NCBI GenBank assembly: GCA_002309805.1
Contig: DBYJ01000018.1
Span: 10,520-70,754 of the forward strand
From: Bacteroidales bacterium UBA1189
GTDB taxonomy: Bacteria; Bacteroidota; Bacteroidia; Bacteroidales; Bacteroidaceae
DNA length: 60,235 nt
Reading direction: 5' to 3'
Part shown: positions 8,852 through 17,939 of the stretch, piece by piece
Position numbering within the stretch: position 1 is the first letter of the stretch
How the letters are laid out: every line of letters starts with the position of its first letter
Translations under genes and position numbers: made by a program
The notes under the pieces: generated by a model
What the model was told of the DNA's origin: nothing
Database searches by the model: none
What the model saw: the letters and a program-made list of their open reading frames with translations, nothing else

Positions 8852-9625
8852 TTACGGATTGAAATTGTCCAATGCCTGCTCGAGCTCGGCTTTAAGGGCG
8901 TAGTCGGTAGCATCGAGGCGGAAGGGGGTAACGGCGATGTAGCCTTGGTTGAGGGCTACACGGTCGGCATCGGCAGCGGCAGCGGTGGCATCGAGCTCAA
9001 AGGCGCCTGTGAGCCAGTAGTAGTCGCCACCCCGCGGGTGGGGTCGACGCTCAAACTCGTTCTTCCATTCGCCCCAGGCCATGCGGCAGACGCGCAACCC
9101 CTTATATTCGGGGATAGCTGGGAAGTTGACGTTCAGGCAGGTGCCTTTCGGCAAGCCGTGTTCGAGGACGTATGTGGTGATGTGCCGTATCCAGGGGATG
9201 AGGGGGGTGAAGTCGGCGAAGGCGTCGTGGCTGTCGAGGGAAAAGGCTACGGAGGGGATGCCCTTCATGGCTCCTTCGTAAACCACGCCCATGGTGCCGG
9301 AGTAGTGGGCGTTGACGGCAGAATTGTCCCCGTGGTTGATGCCGCCCACCACCATCGCAGGACGCTCGTTGAGCACGTCGGCAAAAGCGAGCTTCACGCA
9401 GTCGACGGGGGTGCCGGAGCAGCCCCAGACGGTGACGTCGTCGTTGTCAGTAACCAGCCATTTGTAGACAGGCACGCTGAAGGTGCAGGCGCAGGCCATA
9501 CCAGATCGGCCCTTGTCAGGGGCGACTACCATCAGCCGGGCCAGCGGGCGAAGGGCTTCGATGAGCGACTGCAGGCCACAGGACTGGTAGCCATCGTCGT
9601 TGGAAATAAGTATCAGCGGTTTCAT
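8852..9625 (-). CDS. surE: 5'/3'-nucleotidase SurE
   Basis: SurE is a metal-dependent phosphatase of nucleoside 5'- and 3'-monophosphates that acts in the cytoplasm, often linked to stationary-phase survival. The N-terminus MKPLILISNDDGYQSCGL holds the metal-binding SNDDG motif. SGTPVDCV (residues 70-77) and GGINHGDNSAVNAHYSGT (about 93-110) are the other family motifs. The 257-residue length is normal. The -7 box TAACTTTG ends only five bases before the start codon, so the message may be nearly leaderless. Confidence 0.95.
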   Translation of the reverse strand: MKPLILISNDDGYQSCGLQSLIEALRPLARLMVVAPDKGRSGMACACTFSVPVYKWLVTDNDDVTVWGCSGTPVDCVKLAFADVLNERPAMVVGGINHGDNSAVNAHYSGTMGVVYEGAMKGIPSVAFSLDSHDAFADFTPLIPWIRHITTYVLEHGLPKGTCLNVNFPAIPEYKGLRVCRMAWGEWKNEFERRPHPRGGDYYWLTGAFELDATAAAADADRVALNQGYIAVTPFRLDATDYALKAELEQALDNFNP

Positions 9626-9762
9626 GGGGCAAAGTTAGTGCGATTTTCCACAAAAAAGCGCCATTTATCCACATTTTTTAAAAGTTTAGTAGAATTTGTT
9701 CCTTCGGTAGCCGACTTTTTCACTATCTTCGCAACTTGAATTAGAGTATAAACGCGAAAAGT

Positions 9763-10545
9763 ATGGGAAAAATCATAGCGCTGGCTAATCAGAAGGGTGG
9801 TGTGGGCAAGACTACCACGGCCATCAATCTGGCAGCTTCGTTGGCAACGCTGGAGAGGCGTGTGCTGCTGATAGACGCTGACCCACAGGCGAATGCCTCG
9901 TCGGGACTGGGCGTTGATGTGCGCAAGGTGGAAAATACGATATACGAATGTATCATTGGCCGTTGTGAGCCGGCTGACGCCGTGCGGCAGACGGAAGTCG
10001 AGGGGCTTGACATCATCTCGTCGCACATCGATCTGGTGGGAGCGGAGATTGAGATGCTGAGCATCGCCAACCGCGAGACTGCCATGCGTCGCGTGGTGAC
10101 TGCGCTGAAGGAGAGCTACGACTACATTCTCATCGACTGCTCGCCCTCGCTGGGGCTCATCACGGTGAATGCGCTGGTGGCGGCTGACTCGGTTATCATC
10201 CCTGTGCAATGTGAGTATTTTGCCCTCGAGGGAATCAGCAAATTGCTGAATACCATTAAGCTGATTAAGCAGCGGCTCAACCCGCCGCTAAGCATTGAGG
10301 GCTTCCTGCTGACGATGTTCGACAGCCGTCTGCGTCTCAGCAATCAAGTGCTCGACGAGGTGCGGCGCCACTTTCAGGATCTGGTGTTCGAGACGGTCAT
10401 TCCTCGAGGCGTCCGTCTGGCTGAGGCTCCCAGTCACGGTATCCCCGTGCTGCTCTACGATGCCGATTCGCAGGGCGCAAGGAGTTATCTCCGTCTCGCA
10501 CAGGAGATTATGGTGAAGAATGAAGAATCAAGAACTAAAAATTAA
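9763..10545 (+). CDS. parA: ParA/Soj chromosome partition ATPase
   Basis: ParA is a Walker-type ATPase that works with ParB-parS complexes in chromosome segregation. The deviant Walker A motif KGGVGKTT is at residues 11-18, DADPQAN near residue 40, and DCSPSLG near residue 126. The length of 260 residues is standard. It heads a same-strand run parA-parB-DUF5683-mltD-rel, an order common in Bacteroidales. A TATCTTCG box sits just upstream at about 9727. Confidence 0.95.
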   Translation: MGKIIALANQKGGVGKTTTAINLAASLATLERRVLLIDADPQANASSGLGVDVRKVENTIYECIIGRCEPADAVRQTEVEGLDIISSHIDLVGAEIEMLSIANRETAMRRVVTALKESYDYILIDCSPSLGLITVNALVAADSVIIPVQCEYFALEGISKLLNTIKLIKQRLNPPLSIEGFLLTMFDSRLRLSNQVLDEVRRHFQDLVFETVIPRGVRLAEAPSHGIPVLLYDADSQGARSYLRLAQEIMVKNEESRTKN

Positions 10546-10677
10546 GAGTTAAGAATGGAAGTGCCCCTTGGGGCAGAAATTTTACAAAATTCAGTTCAAA
10601 AATTATATAAAATTTGTTTGACTTTTTTGATTGATTTTGTGGAATTTCCCGCGAAGCGGCAAACAAAAAAAGAAAAA

Positions 10678-11562
10678 ATGGCAACAACGAAAAAGCATAC
10701 AGGACTTGGCCGTGGGCTTGATGCCCTTATCGATACAGGTGGCGAGGTAACAACGGCAGGCTCGTCCATCATCAGCGAGATTCCCCTCGCTCAGATTTTG
10801 CCCAACCCCGACCAGCCCCGCAAGGACTTCGACGAGGAAACGTTGCACGAATTGGCAGAATCTATTCGCACCTACGGCGTCATCCAGCCCGTGACGCTGC
10901 GTAAGACGGGCGCCGACAGCTACCAGATTGTGGCGGGCGAACGGCGCTGGCGAGCATCGCGGCTGGCAGGCCTCACCACCATCCCCGCATATATCAAGGA
11001 GGTGGAGGACAAGAGCGTGTTGGAGCTGGCCCTCGTGGAGAATATCCAGCGTGCCGACTTGAACCCGATGGAAATAGCCTTGGCCTACAAGGGGCTCATC
11101 GATGAACTGAACATCACGCAGGACGACTTGAGCGAGCGCATCGGAAAAAACCGCGCCACTATCGCCAACTATCTGCGTCTCTTCAAATTGCCTGGCGAGA
11201 TTCAGGTGGCGCTGAAGAACAAAGACATCGACATGGGCCATGCCCGTGCCCTGTTGGCGGTGGACGACTGGGGCGAGCAGCTGCGTCTCTTCCACGAGAT
11301 TCGCGAAAACGGCTACTCCGTCCGCAAAGTAGAGGAACTGGTGAAGGCTGTCGGCAAAAAAGGGAGTGCGAAGGAGAAGAAAGCCTCGTCCCAGAAGACC
11401 AGCACCGACTACGATGAACTGCAGAAACATCTCGCCACCTATTTCCGGACGGATGTGCGACTCTCCATCGGCGCCAAGGGAAAGGGCAAGATTGTCCTCC
11501 CCTTTGCCAACGAAAAGGAGCTGGAGCGCATCATCGCCCTATTGGATAAGCTAAGAAAGTGA
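10678..11562 (+). CDS. parB: ParB/Spo0J centromere-binding protein
   Basis: The ATG at 10678 (MATTKKHTGLGRGLDALI) gives the family N-terminus; in-frame codons upstream of it encode an unlikely extension. ParB CTPase motifs are visible: NPDQPRKDF, VAGERRWRAS (the GERR box) and ENIQRADLNP. An HTH region (KNRATIANYLRLFKL) and a C-terminal dimerisation domain follow. It binds parS and loads partition and condensation machinery. No parS-like site was checked systematically here. Confidence 0.95.
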   Translation: MATTKKHTGLGRGLDALIDTGGEVTTAGSSIISEIPLAQILPNPDQPRKDFDEETLHELAESIRTYGVIQPVTLRKTGADSYQIVAGERRWRASRLAGLTTIPAYIKEVEDKSVLELALVENIQRADLNPMEIALAYKGLIDELNITQDDLSERIGKNRATIANYLRLFKLPGEIQVALKNKDIDMGHARALLAVDDWGEQLRLFHEIRENGYSVRKVEELVKAVGKKGSAKEKKASSQKTSTDYDELQKHLATYFRTDVRLSIGAKGKGKIVLPFANEKELERIIALLDKLRK

Positions 11563-11564
11563 AG

Positions 11565-12338
11565 ATGAAAAGCATGAAATACAAGATGTCCCATAACTCC
11601 CTGACTGGGTTTGCAGGCGTTTCTGCTTGCAGGGCTATCTGTTTTTCATGGTTTTTCCTCTTCTTTTCAATCTTCAATCTTCATTTTTCCATCTCGTCGT
11701 CTGCTCAGGTTATCCTCACGGATTCGCTGCTCTCTGCCGCAGCCGACAGCCTGATGAAAGTCACAGCCGACAGCCTCATGTTGATAGGCGGCGACAGCAT
11801 TGCCGTTGTCAGCGCCGACTCGTTGTCAGCAGCTGAAGTATGGTCGCCCGATCCCACACGAGCCACATGGATAGGCATTGCCTTCCCTGGAGGCGGACAG
11901 ATTTACAACCGCAAGTACTGGAAGCTGCCCATTGTCTATGGCGGATTCTTGGGCTGTGCATACGCCCTGACGTGGAATAACCAAATGTACAGGGACTATT
12001 CGCAAGCCTACCTCGACATCATGGACGACGACCCTGCCACAGCCAGCTACGAAGATTTCCTCCCGCCTCACTACAACGTCGCGGCAAACGAAGAGTACCT
12101 GAAACGGGTGTTCAAGAACCGCAAGGACAACTACCGCCGCTACCGCGACCTCAGCATCTTCAGCTTCATAGGCGTCTATGCCATTTCCATCATCGATGCC
12201 TACGTTGATGCCGAGCTCTCCCACTTCGACATCTCGGAGGATCTCGGACTGCACGTCCGCCCCTCCCTCATCCCCTCTGTTGACTACTATACCTTGCGCT
12301 CAAGCTCCTTGGGAGTGAGGTGCAGCTTAACCTTCTGA
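11565..12338 (+). CDS. DUF5683 domain-containing exported protein
   Basis: The core GIAFPGGGQIYNRKYWKLP and the following hydrophobic segments mark a DUF5683 protein, a Bacteroidota family usually encoded between parB and a lytic transglycosylase. A hydrophobic N-terminal segment (FSWFFLFFSIFNLHFSIS) ends near SSA-Q, like a signal peptide. The start could be GTG 11559, ATG 11565 or a later ATG; 11565 follows the parB stop directly. The signal-peptide segment is encoded by a 7-bp-period repeat (TCAATCT units) like those between other genes here. The role is unknown, probably envelope-related. Confidence 0.8.
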   Translation: MKSMKYKMSHNSLTGFAGVSACRAICFSWFFLFFSIFNLHFSISSSAQVILTDSLLSAAADSLMKVTADSLMLIGGDSIAVVSADSLSAAEVWSPDPTRATWIGIAFPGGGQIYNRKYWKLPIVYGGFLGCAYALTWNNQMYRDYSQAYLDIMDDDPATASYEDFLPPHYNVAANEEYLKRVFKNRKDNYRRYRDLSIFSFIGVYAISIIDAYVDAELSHFDISEDLGLHVRPSLIPSVDYYTLRSSSLGVRCSLTF

Positions 12339-12340
12339 AT

Positions 12341-13723
12341 ATGAATAAACCGCTCGTTATACTCCTTGCCCTGCTGACGCTTCTGCCTGCACAGATTGTA
12401 GGCATCCGTAAGAAGCGTGTGCCCGTGATAAAAAGAGACACGATAGTGATTGTGGATACGGTGTGGATAGAAGCCGAACCCGCTCCTATGGAGCAGCCTC
12501 TCCGCGAGACTCCGCGTTCCGACACATGGCGCACCATCCGCGATGATTCCATGGCTGTGCTTGAGAGCATGTCCGTGAACCTCGATAGCCTGCTTCACGA
12601 CTGGCATTCACGCAAATATCTGCTTTACGACAGCCTTTGCGTGGGCAGCGGAACAAACCCCGATTTCCCCGATTCCGTCTATCGCCAGCGGCTGGACAAC
12701 CTGCCTACCATCGTCCCGATGGTCTACAATCAGCCCGTTCGCGTTGTCATCGACCGCTATGCCAGTCGTAGCAGGGCACTGGTGTCTTACATGCTGGGTG
12801 TGATGCAATTCTACTCGCCCATTATCGAGCAGGCGCTTGACTTCTATGGCGTGCCTCAGGAACTGAAGTATCTGCCCGTCATTGAGTCGGCCATGAACCC
12901 AATCGCTGTGTCGCGTGCGGGTGCTACGGGAATGTGGCAGTTCATGTACCCCACGGGCAAATCCTACGGTCTGAAATTGAACAGCCTTGTCGACGAGCGA
13001 CGCGACCCCATTAAAGCGACATGGGCTGCGGCGCACCATTTGCGCGATATGTACGATCTGCTGGGCGACTGGACGCTGGCTATCGCTGCCTATAACTGCG
13101 GTGCCGGCAACGTCAATAAAGCCATCCACCGGTCGGGCAGCGGTTCACGCCCCGACTTCTGGGATATCTACTGGAACCTGCCTCGCGAGACCCGTGGCTA
13201 CGTTCCCGCCTTCATTGCCGCCAACTACATCATGAACTATTATGCTGAGCACGGCATCTGCCCGATGGAGACTACGCTGCCGCTGGCTAACGATACCGTG
13301 ATGCTTCACCGCAATGTCTATCTCCAGCAGATTTCTGCTGTCTGTGATATCGACATGGAGGCCCTCCGCGCCCTCAATCCGCAGTACAAGGAAGACCTCA
13401 TCCCTGGAGCCTATGAGCCCTATTCCCTCCGCCTTCCGATGGACAAAATTGCCGTTTTCATCGACAAAAGCGACTCCGTCTATGCCTATCAGCACGACAC
13501 CTTCTTCCCCCCTCGGAAGGTGGTGGAACCCCAGCCCGTCACCTCCAGCCGCAGCAGTGCAAGGGCAGGGAAGGGTAGCGTGACCATTCACAAGATTCGC
13601 GCGGGTGAATCGCTGGGTACCATTGCACGGAAGTATGGCGTCACCGTTTCGCAGATAAAGAAGTGGAACGGGTTGCGCAGCGACCGTATTACCGCAGGGA
13701 AAACCCTGAAAATATACAAGTAA
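12341..13723 (+). CDS. mltD: Membrane-bound lytic murein transglycosylase D (SLT + LysM)
   Basis: This enzyme cleaves peptidoglycan glycan strands non-hydrolytically in the periplasm. It has an N-terminal signal peptide (LVILLALLTLLPA). An SLT domain has the catalytic glutamate in LPVIESAMNP and the GATGMWQFM and AAYNCGAGNV motifs. A single C-terminal LysM domain starts KIRAGESLGTIARKYG. ATG 12341 is preferred because it lies 2 bp after the DUF5683 stop. Tight spacing with its neighbours shows one operon. Confidence 0.92.
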   Translation: MNKPLVILLALLTLLPAQIVGIRKKRVPVIKRDTIVIVDTVWIEAEPAPMEQPLRETPRSDTWRTIRDDSMAVLESMSVNLDSLLHDWHSRKYLLYDSLCVGSGTNPDFPDSVYRQRLDNLPTIVPMVYNQPVRVVIDRYASRSRALVSYMLGVMQFYSPIIEQALDFYGVPQELKYLPVIESAMNPIAVSRAGATGMWQFMYPTGKSYGLKLNSLVDERRDPIKATWAAAHHLRDMYDLLGDWTLAIAAYNCGAGNVNKAIHRSGSGSRPDFWDIYWNLPRETRGYVPAFIAANYIMNYYAEHGICPMETTLPLANDTVMLHRNVYLQQISAVCDIDMEALRALNPQYKEDLIPGAYEPYSLRLPMDKIAVFIDKSDSVYAYQHDTFFPPRKVVEPQPVTSSRSSARAGKGSVTIHKIRAGESLGTIARKYGVTVSQIKKWNGLRSDRITAGKTLKIYK

Positions 13724-13738
13724 CTTTTTCTTTTCTCC

Positions 13739-16084
13739 ATGGCTATGACAAACGACGAGCAACCTTACATCCCAGACGAAGCACAGGAGGAAGCGCAGAT
13801 AACTGCCGCGTTCAACGAATTGTTGGACATTTATCTTGCATCGAAACACCGCAAGAAGCGAGAAATCATCGAGCGTGCCTTCAATTTTGCCCGTAATGCC
13901 CATCGTGGTGTGCGTCGCCGTTCGGGTGAGCCCTATATCATGCACCCCATCTCCGTCGCTCGCATTGTCTGTGAGGAGATCGGCCTCGGCTCCACCTCCA
14001 TTTGTGCTGCGTTACTTCACGATGTCGTCGAGGATACCGAATACACTGTCGAGGATATCCGCAATATCTTCGGCGACAAGATTGCCCAGATTGTCGAGGG
14101 ATTGACGAAGATTTCTGGCAGCTTCTTCGGCAGCAAGGACTCTGCCCAAGCTGAGAATTACAAGAAGCTGCTCCTCACTATGTCTGAGGACATCCGCGTT
14201 ATTCTCATCAAGATTGCCGACCGCCTGCACAACATGCGCACCCTCAACAGCATGTCGGCAAACAAGCAGTTGAAGATAGCCGGCGAAACGCTGTATATCT
14301 ACGCCCCGCTGGCTTACCGTCTCGGCTTGAACAAAATCAAGACAGAACTGGAGAACCTCAGTTTCCGCTACGAGCATCCCGAGGAGTATGCCCGTATAGA
14401 GGAGAAACTGGCTGCCACTCAGGCTGAGCGCGATACCCTCTATGAGCAGTTCACCGCCCCTATGCGGCAGCGGCTCGATGCCATGGGGCTCAAATACGTC
14501 ATCAAGGGGCGCATCAAAACCCCTTATTCCATCTGGAAGAAGATGCAGACAAAGGATCTCCCCTTCGAGGAAATCTACGATATCCTTGCCGTACGCATCA
14601 TCTTCGAGCCCAAGTCGAGGGAACTGGAGATTAACGAGTGCTTCGATATCTACGTGGCACTGTCGAAACTTTATACCGTGCACCCCGAGCGTACCCGCGA
14701 CTGGGTCACCCATCCCAAGACGAATGGCTACCAGGCTCTCCACATGACGTTGATGAGTCGTCAGACGGAAGAGGAGAAGCTGACAGCCGACCAACAGAAG
14801 AAAGCCGTCTGGGTGGAGGTGCAGATTCGCAGCCAGCGTATGGACGACATTGCCGAGCAGGGCGTTGCCGCCCATTGGAAGTACAAGGATGCCGAGCGCC
14901 AGAACGCCGAAAATGCGGAGGCTGTCATCGATGATGAGGAACTCGACAAGTGGCTCCGCAACATCCGCGAGATTCTCGACGATCCGCAGCCTAACGCGAT
15001 GGACTTCCTCGATGCCATCAAGCTCAACCTCTATGCCTCGGAGATTTTCGTCGTCACTCCTAAAGGCGATATCCGCACCTTGCCACAGGGCAGCACGGTT
15101 CTTGACTTCGCCTTCCTCATCCATACGATGGTGGGCACCCATTGTATCGGTGCCAAGGTCAACCACAAGTTGGAGTCGCCCAATTACCGCCTCTCCAGTG
15201 GCGATCAGATAGAAGTCCTTACCTCACGTACCCAGCATGTTGACCCTGATTGGCTCACTTTCGTCACTACTGCCAAGGCCAAGAGTAAGATACAGGCAGC
15301 CCTGCGCCGCGAGGAGCGTGCTGCGCAGAAGGAGGGCGAGGAGCGTCTGAATGCCTTTTTTGAGAAAGAGGACATGCCCCTCAACAGCATTGCTATTGAT
15401 AAGATTGGGCAACTGCATGGCTACGACAGCCGCGAGAAGCTCTATGCCGCCATAGGACGTGGTAACATTGTCCTCGGGGAGGTCGAACGCACCGCTGTGC
15501 GAGGAACCAACGGCATCACCAGCCTCTTCCGCCGCAAGCCTAAGACGGCGCAGACGGATAAGAAGCCTGTCTCCGCCTCCTCTGAGAATACACCATCCGT
15601 TGCCGATACCTTCGATGTCAGCACCATCGACCGTCGCCGCCCCCTGCTGCTTACCGACGAGCTCATCCGTACCCGCTACCACATGGCTCCCTGTTGCAAT
15701 CCCATTGCAGGTGACGACGTTCTCGGCTATATCGATGACAATGGCCACATCGTCATTCACAAGCGCAATTGCCCTGAGGCTGCCAAATTGAAGGCTGCCT
15801 ACGGCTCACGCATCCTTGCTGCCACGTGGAACACCAACAAGGTTGTCTTCTTCTCCGCCACTATTGCCATCAGCGGCATCGATGGTCTCGGCGTCCTTGG
15901 CAGGATTACCGACATCATCTCGTCGCAGCTCAGCGTCTATATGGAGAAGATTGTCATTGAGGCACACGATGGCCTTTTCGAAGGAACCATCCGGCTACGC
16001 GTTCACGACGTTGCCGATATCCGTACCGTCACCACAGCCCTGAAACGTCTCAAGGATGTGTCCTCAGCGACACGTGTTAATTGA
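13739..16084 (+). CDS. rel: Bifunctional (p)ppGpp synthetase/hydrolase (RelA/SpoT family)
   Basis: Makes and degrades the stringent-response alarmone (p)ppGpp in the cytoplasm. The HD hydrolase domain keeps MHP at 68-70 and HDVVEDT at 94-100, so hydrolysis is likely active. A synthetase domain follows with GRIKTPYSIWKKM and the NGYQALHM motif. Then come TGS (starting KGDIRTLPQGST), a zinc-finger-like region with CCNPIAGDD, and a C-terminal ACT domain. The 781-residue length is normal. The start could also be ATG 13745. It ends the parA operon, with aroC convergent 10 bp away. Confidence 0.95.
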   Translation: MAMTNDEQPYIPDEAQEEAQITAAFNELLDIYLASKHRKKREIIERAFNFARNAHRGVRRRSGEPYIMHPISVARIVCEEIGLGSTSICAALLHDVVEDTEYTVEDIRNIFGDKIAQIVEGLTKISGSFFGSKDSAQAENYKKLLLTMSEDIRVILIKIADRLHNMRTLNSMSANKQLKIAGETLYIYAPLAYRLGLNKIKTELENLSFRYEHPEEYARIEEKLAATQAERDTLYEQFTAPMRQRLDAMGLKYVIKGRIKTPYSIWKKMQTKDLPFEEIYDILAVRIIFEPKSRELEINECFDIYVALSKLYTVHPERTRDWVTHPKTNGYQALHMTLMSRQTEEEKLTADQQKKAVWVEVQIRSQRMDDIAEQGVAAHWKYKDAERQNAENAEAVIDDEELDKWLRNIREILDDPQPNAMDFLDAIKLNLYASEIFVVTPKGDIRTLPQGSTVLDFAFLIHTMVGTHCIGAKVNHKLESPNYRLSSGDQIEVLTSRTQHVDPDWLTFVTTAKAKSKIQAALRREERAAQKEGEERLNAFFEKEDMPLNSIAIDKIGQLHGYDSREKLYAAIGRGNIVLGEVERTAVRGTNGITSLFRRKPKTAQTDKKPVSASSENTPSVADTFDVSTIDRRRPLLLTDELIRTRYHMAPCCNPIAGDDVLGYIDDNGHIVIHKRNCPEAAKLKAAYGSRILAATWNTNKVVFFSATIAISGIDGLGVLGRITDIISSQLSVYMEKIVIEAHDGLFEGTIRLRVHDVADIRTVTTALKRLKDVSSATRVN

Positions 16085-16094
16085 TTTTATGGTG

Positions 16095-17102
16095 TTAAAA
16101 CCCTGATGTGGCTCTGTACATCAGGTAATAGTCCAGTACCGTCATAGCTGCCATAGCCTCCACTACGGGCACAGCCCTTACGGCTACGCACGGGTCGTGG
16201 CGTCCCTTCATCGTCAGCACGCCCTCATTTCCCTCGCTATCGACAGTCTGCTGAGCACGCAGCACGGTGGGCGTCGGCTTGAACAGCACTCGGAAGGTGA
16301 TTGGCTCGCCATTCGAGATGCCTCCCTGAATGCCCCCTGAGTGGTTAGTAGCTGTGCCGATGGTGCCATCTGCACGGCGAACGAAGGTATCGTTTTGCTC
16401 CGAGCCTCTCATGCCCACGCCGTTGAATCCTGCGCCGTAGTCGAAGCCGTGACAGGCATTGATGCTCAGCATAGCTGCTCCCAATGCCGCGTGAAGTTTG
16501 CCATAGACGGGCTCGCCCAGTCCTATCGGACAGCCCGTTATCGTGCAGCCCACGATGCCGCCGATACTGTCGCCCTCGCTCTTCACTTGCTGGATGAGGG
16601 CTTCCATACCTTCGGGTGTCGTCTCACAGCCCACTTGCTTCAGCCGTGCCTCTACGCTGATGCCCCTTTCGCGCAACACCATCTTTGCCAGAGCGCCGCC
16701 CACCACGCGTACAGCCGTTTCGCGAGCCGATGCCCGTCCGCCTCCGCGATAGTCGCGAAAGCCGTATTTCTGGTCATAGGTATAGTCGGCGTGCGAGGGG
16801 CGGTACCAACGTTGAGCCTCGCTGTAGTCGCCCGAGCGGGTGTCGGTATTGCGGATAACGAAACCGATGGGGGCACCTGTGCTGCGTCCTTCGAAGATGC
16901 CTGAGAGCAGTTCCACTTCGTCAGCTTCCTTGCGTGGCGTCACTAACGCGCTCTGCCCAGGGCGTCGGCGGGCCATCTCGCTGCGGATGAAGTCCTCGTC
17001 AATCGTTATGCCGGCAGGCATACCGTCAACCACACCTCCGATGGCTGAGCCGTGCGACTCGCCGAATGTCGTCAGCCGAAAAATCGTTCCGAACGTATTC
17101 AT
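16095..17102 (-). CDS. aroC: Chorismate synthase
   Basis: Converts 5-enolpyruvylshikimate-3-phosphate to chorismate, the last common step of aromatic amino acid synthesis, using reduced FMN. The start GTIFRLTTFGESHG and the motifs GRASARET and FNGVGMRGSEQND are diagnostic. At 335 residues it is slightly shorter than many homologues, ending soon after the last conserved block. It is preceded by slyD with an 11-bp gap and probably cotranscribed. Confidence 0.95.
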   Translation of the reverse strand: MNTFGTIFRLTTFGESHGSAIGGVVDGMPAGITIDEDFIRSEMARRRPGQSALVTPRKEADEVELLSGIFEGRSTGAPIGFVIRNTDTRSGDYSEAQRWYRPSHADYTYDQKYGFRDYRGGGRASARETAVRVVGGALAKMVLRERGISVEARLKQVGCETTPEGMEALIQQVKSEGDSIGGIVGCTITGCPIGLGEPVYGKLHAALGAAMLSINACHGFDYGAGFNGVGMRGSEQNDTFVRRADGTIGTATNHSGGIQGGISNGEPITFRVLFKPTPTVLRAQQTVDSEGNEGVLTMKGRHDPCVAVRAVPVVEAMAAMTVLDYYLMYRATSGF

Positions 17103-17113
17103 CTTTTTCTACT

Positions 17114-17677
17114 CTAAACTCTTGACTCATTGCAACCTCCACCTTTGCAACCCTCATCGCAGCCCTCTCCGCAGCTTCCGCCTTTGCAGCCTCCGCAGCA
17201 GCCTGAGGTAGCAGCCTTCACCTCATCGTCTGAGGCTGTGCGCCGCTCGGTCAGCGTGCCCTTGAAGTGCAGGTCCTTGCCTGCCAGCGGATGGTTCAGG
17301 TCAATGGTTACCTTATCTTTCTTTACCGCTATTATTGTGGCTTGCAGGCGATTGCCGTCAGCATCCATTAGCGGCACTATGTTGCCAGGATAGATATCAT
17401 CGGCTGGGAACTCGCCATCGACGTAGAAGATACTCTTATCCACGTCGAACACATACTCCTCGTCCCTTGCCCCGTTGGCTTCCTCTGCCTTGACAACGAA
17501 GTCAAAGTCATCGCCTACGGCAAGCGGCAGCAAAGCGGCCTCGAAGGCGTCGAAGGTATAGCCCACACCCGTTACGAATCGGAATGGGCGTTCGTTCGTG
17601 CACTCTTCTACCAGCGTTTCCTCGCCATCGATATCCACGTACAAATCGTACGTCACAGCCATTACATAGTGTTTCAT
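17114..17677 (-). CDS. slyD: SlyD-like FKBP peptidyl-prolyl isomerase with metal-binding tail
   Basis: An FKBP-type prolyl isomerase and chaperone with an inserted flap domain (IF). DLNHPLAGKDLHFKGT near residues 125-140 is the usual SlyD motif. The C-terminus is a Cys/Gly cluster with nine cysteines (SGCCGGCKGGSCGEGC and so on), able to bind nickel, zinc or copper as in E. coli SlyD. It probably forms an operon with aroC. A TACCTTCG box lies at about 17702-17709 on the minus strand. Confidence 0.9.
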   Translation of the reverse strand: MKHYVMAVTYDLYVDIDGEETLVEECTNERPFRFVTGVGYTFDAFEAALLPLAVGDDFDFVVKAEEANGARDEEYVFDVDKSIFYVDGEFPADDIYPGNIVPLMDADGNRLQATIIAVKKDKVTIDLNHPLAGKDLHFKGTLTERRTASDDEVKAATSGCCGGCKGGSCGEGCDEGCKGGGCNESRV

Positions 17678-17740
17678 ATTCTATTGTTTTTCAAAAGCGA
17701 TGCGAAGGTAAGAAAAAAAATGCAAATCGTCAAAACAATT

Positions 17741-17918
17741 GCAAATAAATTTGCATTATCTCTCGGCTCGCACTCTCTTTAACGGGCATCCGTTAAAGAT
17801 ATTTCTTTTGCTTACTCGTACCTTTAATCCCCTACGGGGCTTTTAGGTAGGCTTCGCCTCGGGCAAATCAAAAAAAACACGTTTTTCTTGCTTTTCCTCT
17901 CGGCTCGCACTACCTTTG
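17741..17918 (+). promoter_or_regulatory. Promoter-bearing palindromic repeat, copy 2 (tandem, before 17940 gene)
   Basis: At least two units lie in tandem. The first has TTTG 17750-17753, a 20-nt spacer with CTCGGCTCGCAC, and TCTCTTTA at 17774-17781. The last has CTCGGCTCGCAC and TACCTTTG at 17911-17918, 21 bp before the start codon. Between them a hairpin CCCCTACGGGG sits in TACCTTTAA...TTTTAGGTAGG, followed by GCTTCGCCTCGG. Confidence 0.7.
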
Positions 17919-17939
17919 TCCGAAAAAGGAAGAAAGCGT

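Noticed and set aside
14012..15166. A 384-codon open frame opposite rel
   Set aside because: Antisense to the rel gene, which has intact HD and synthetase motifs. No ribosome-binding site or family.
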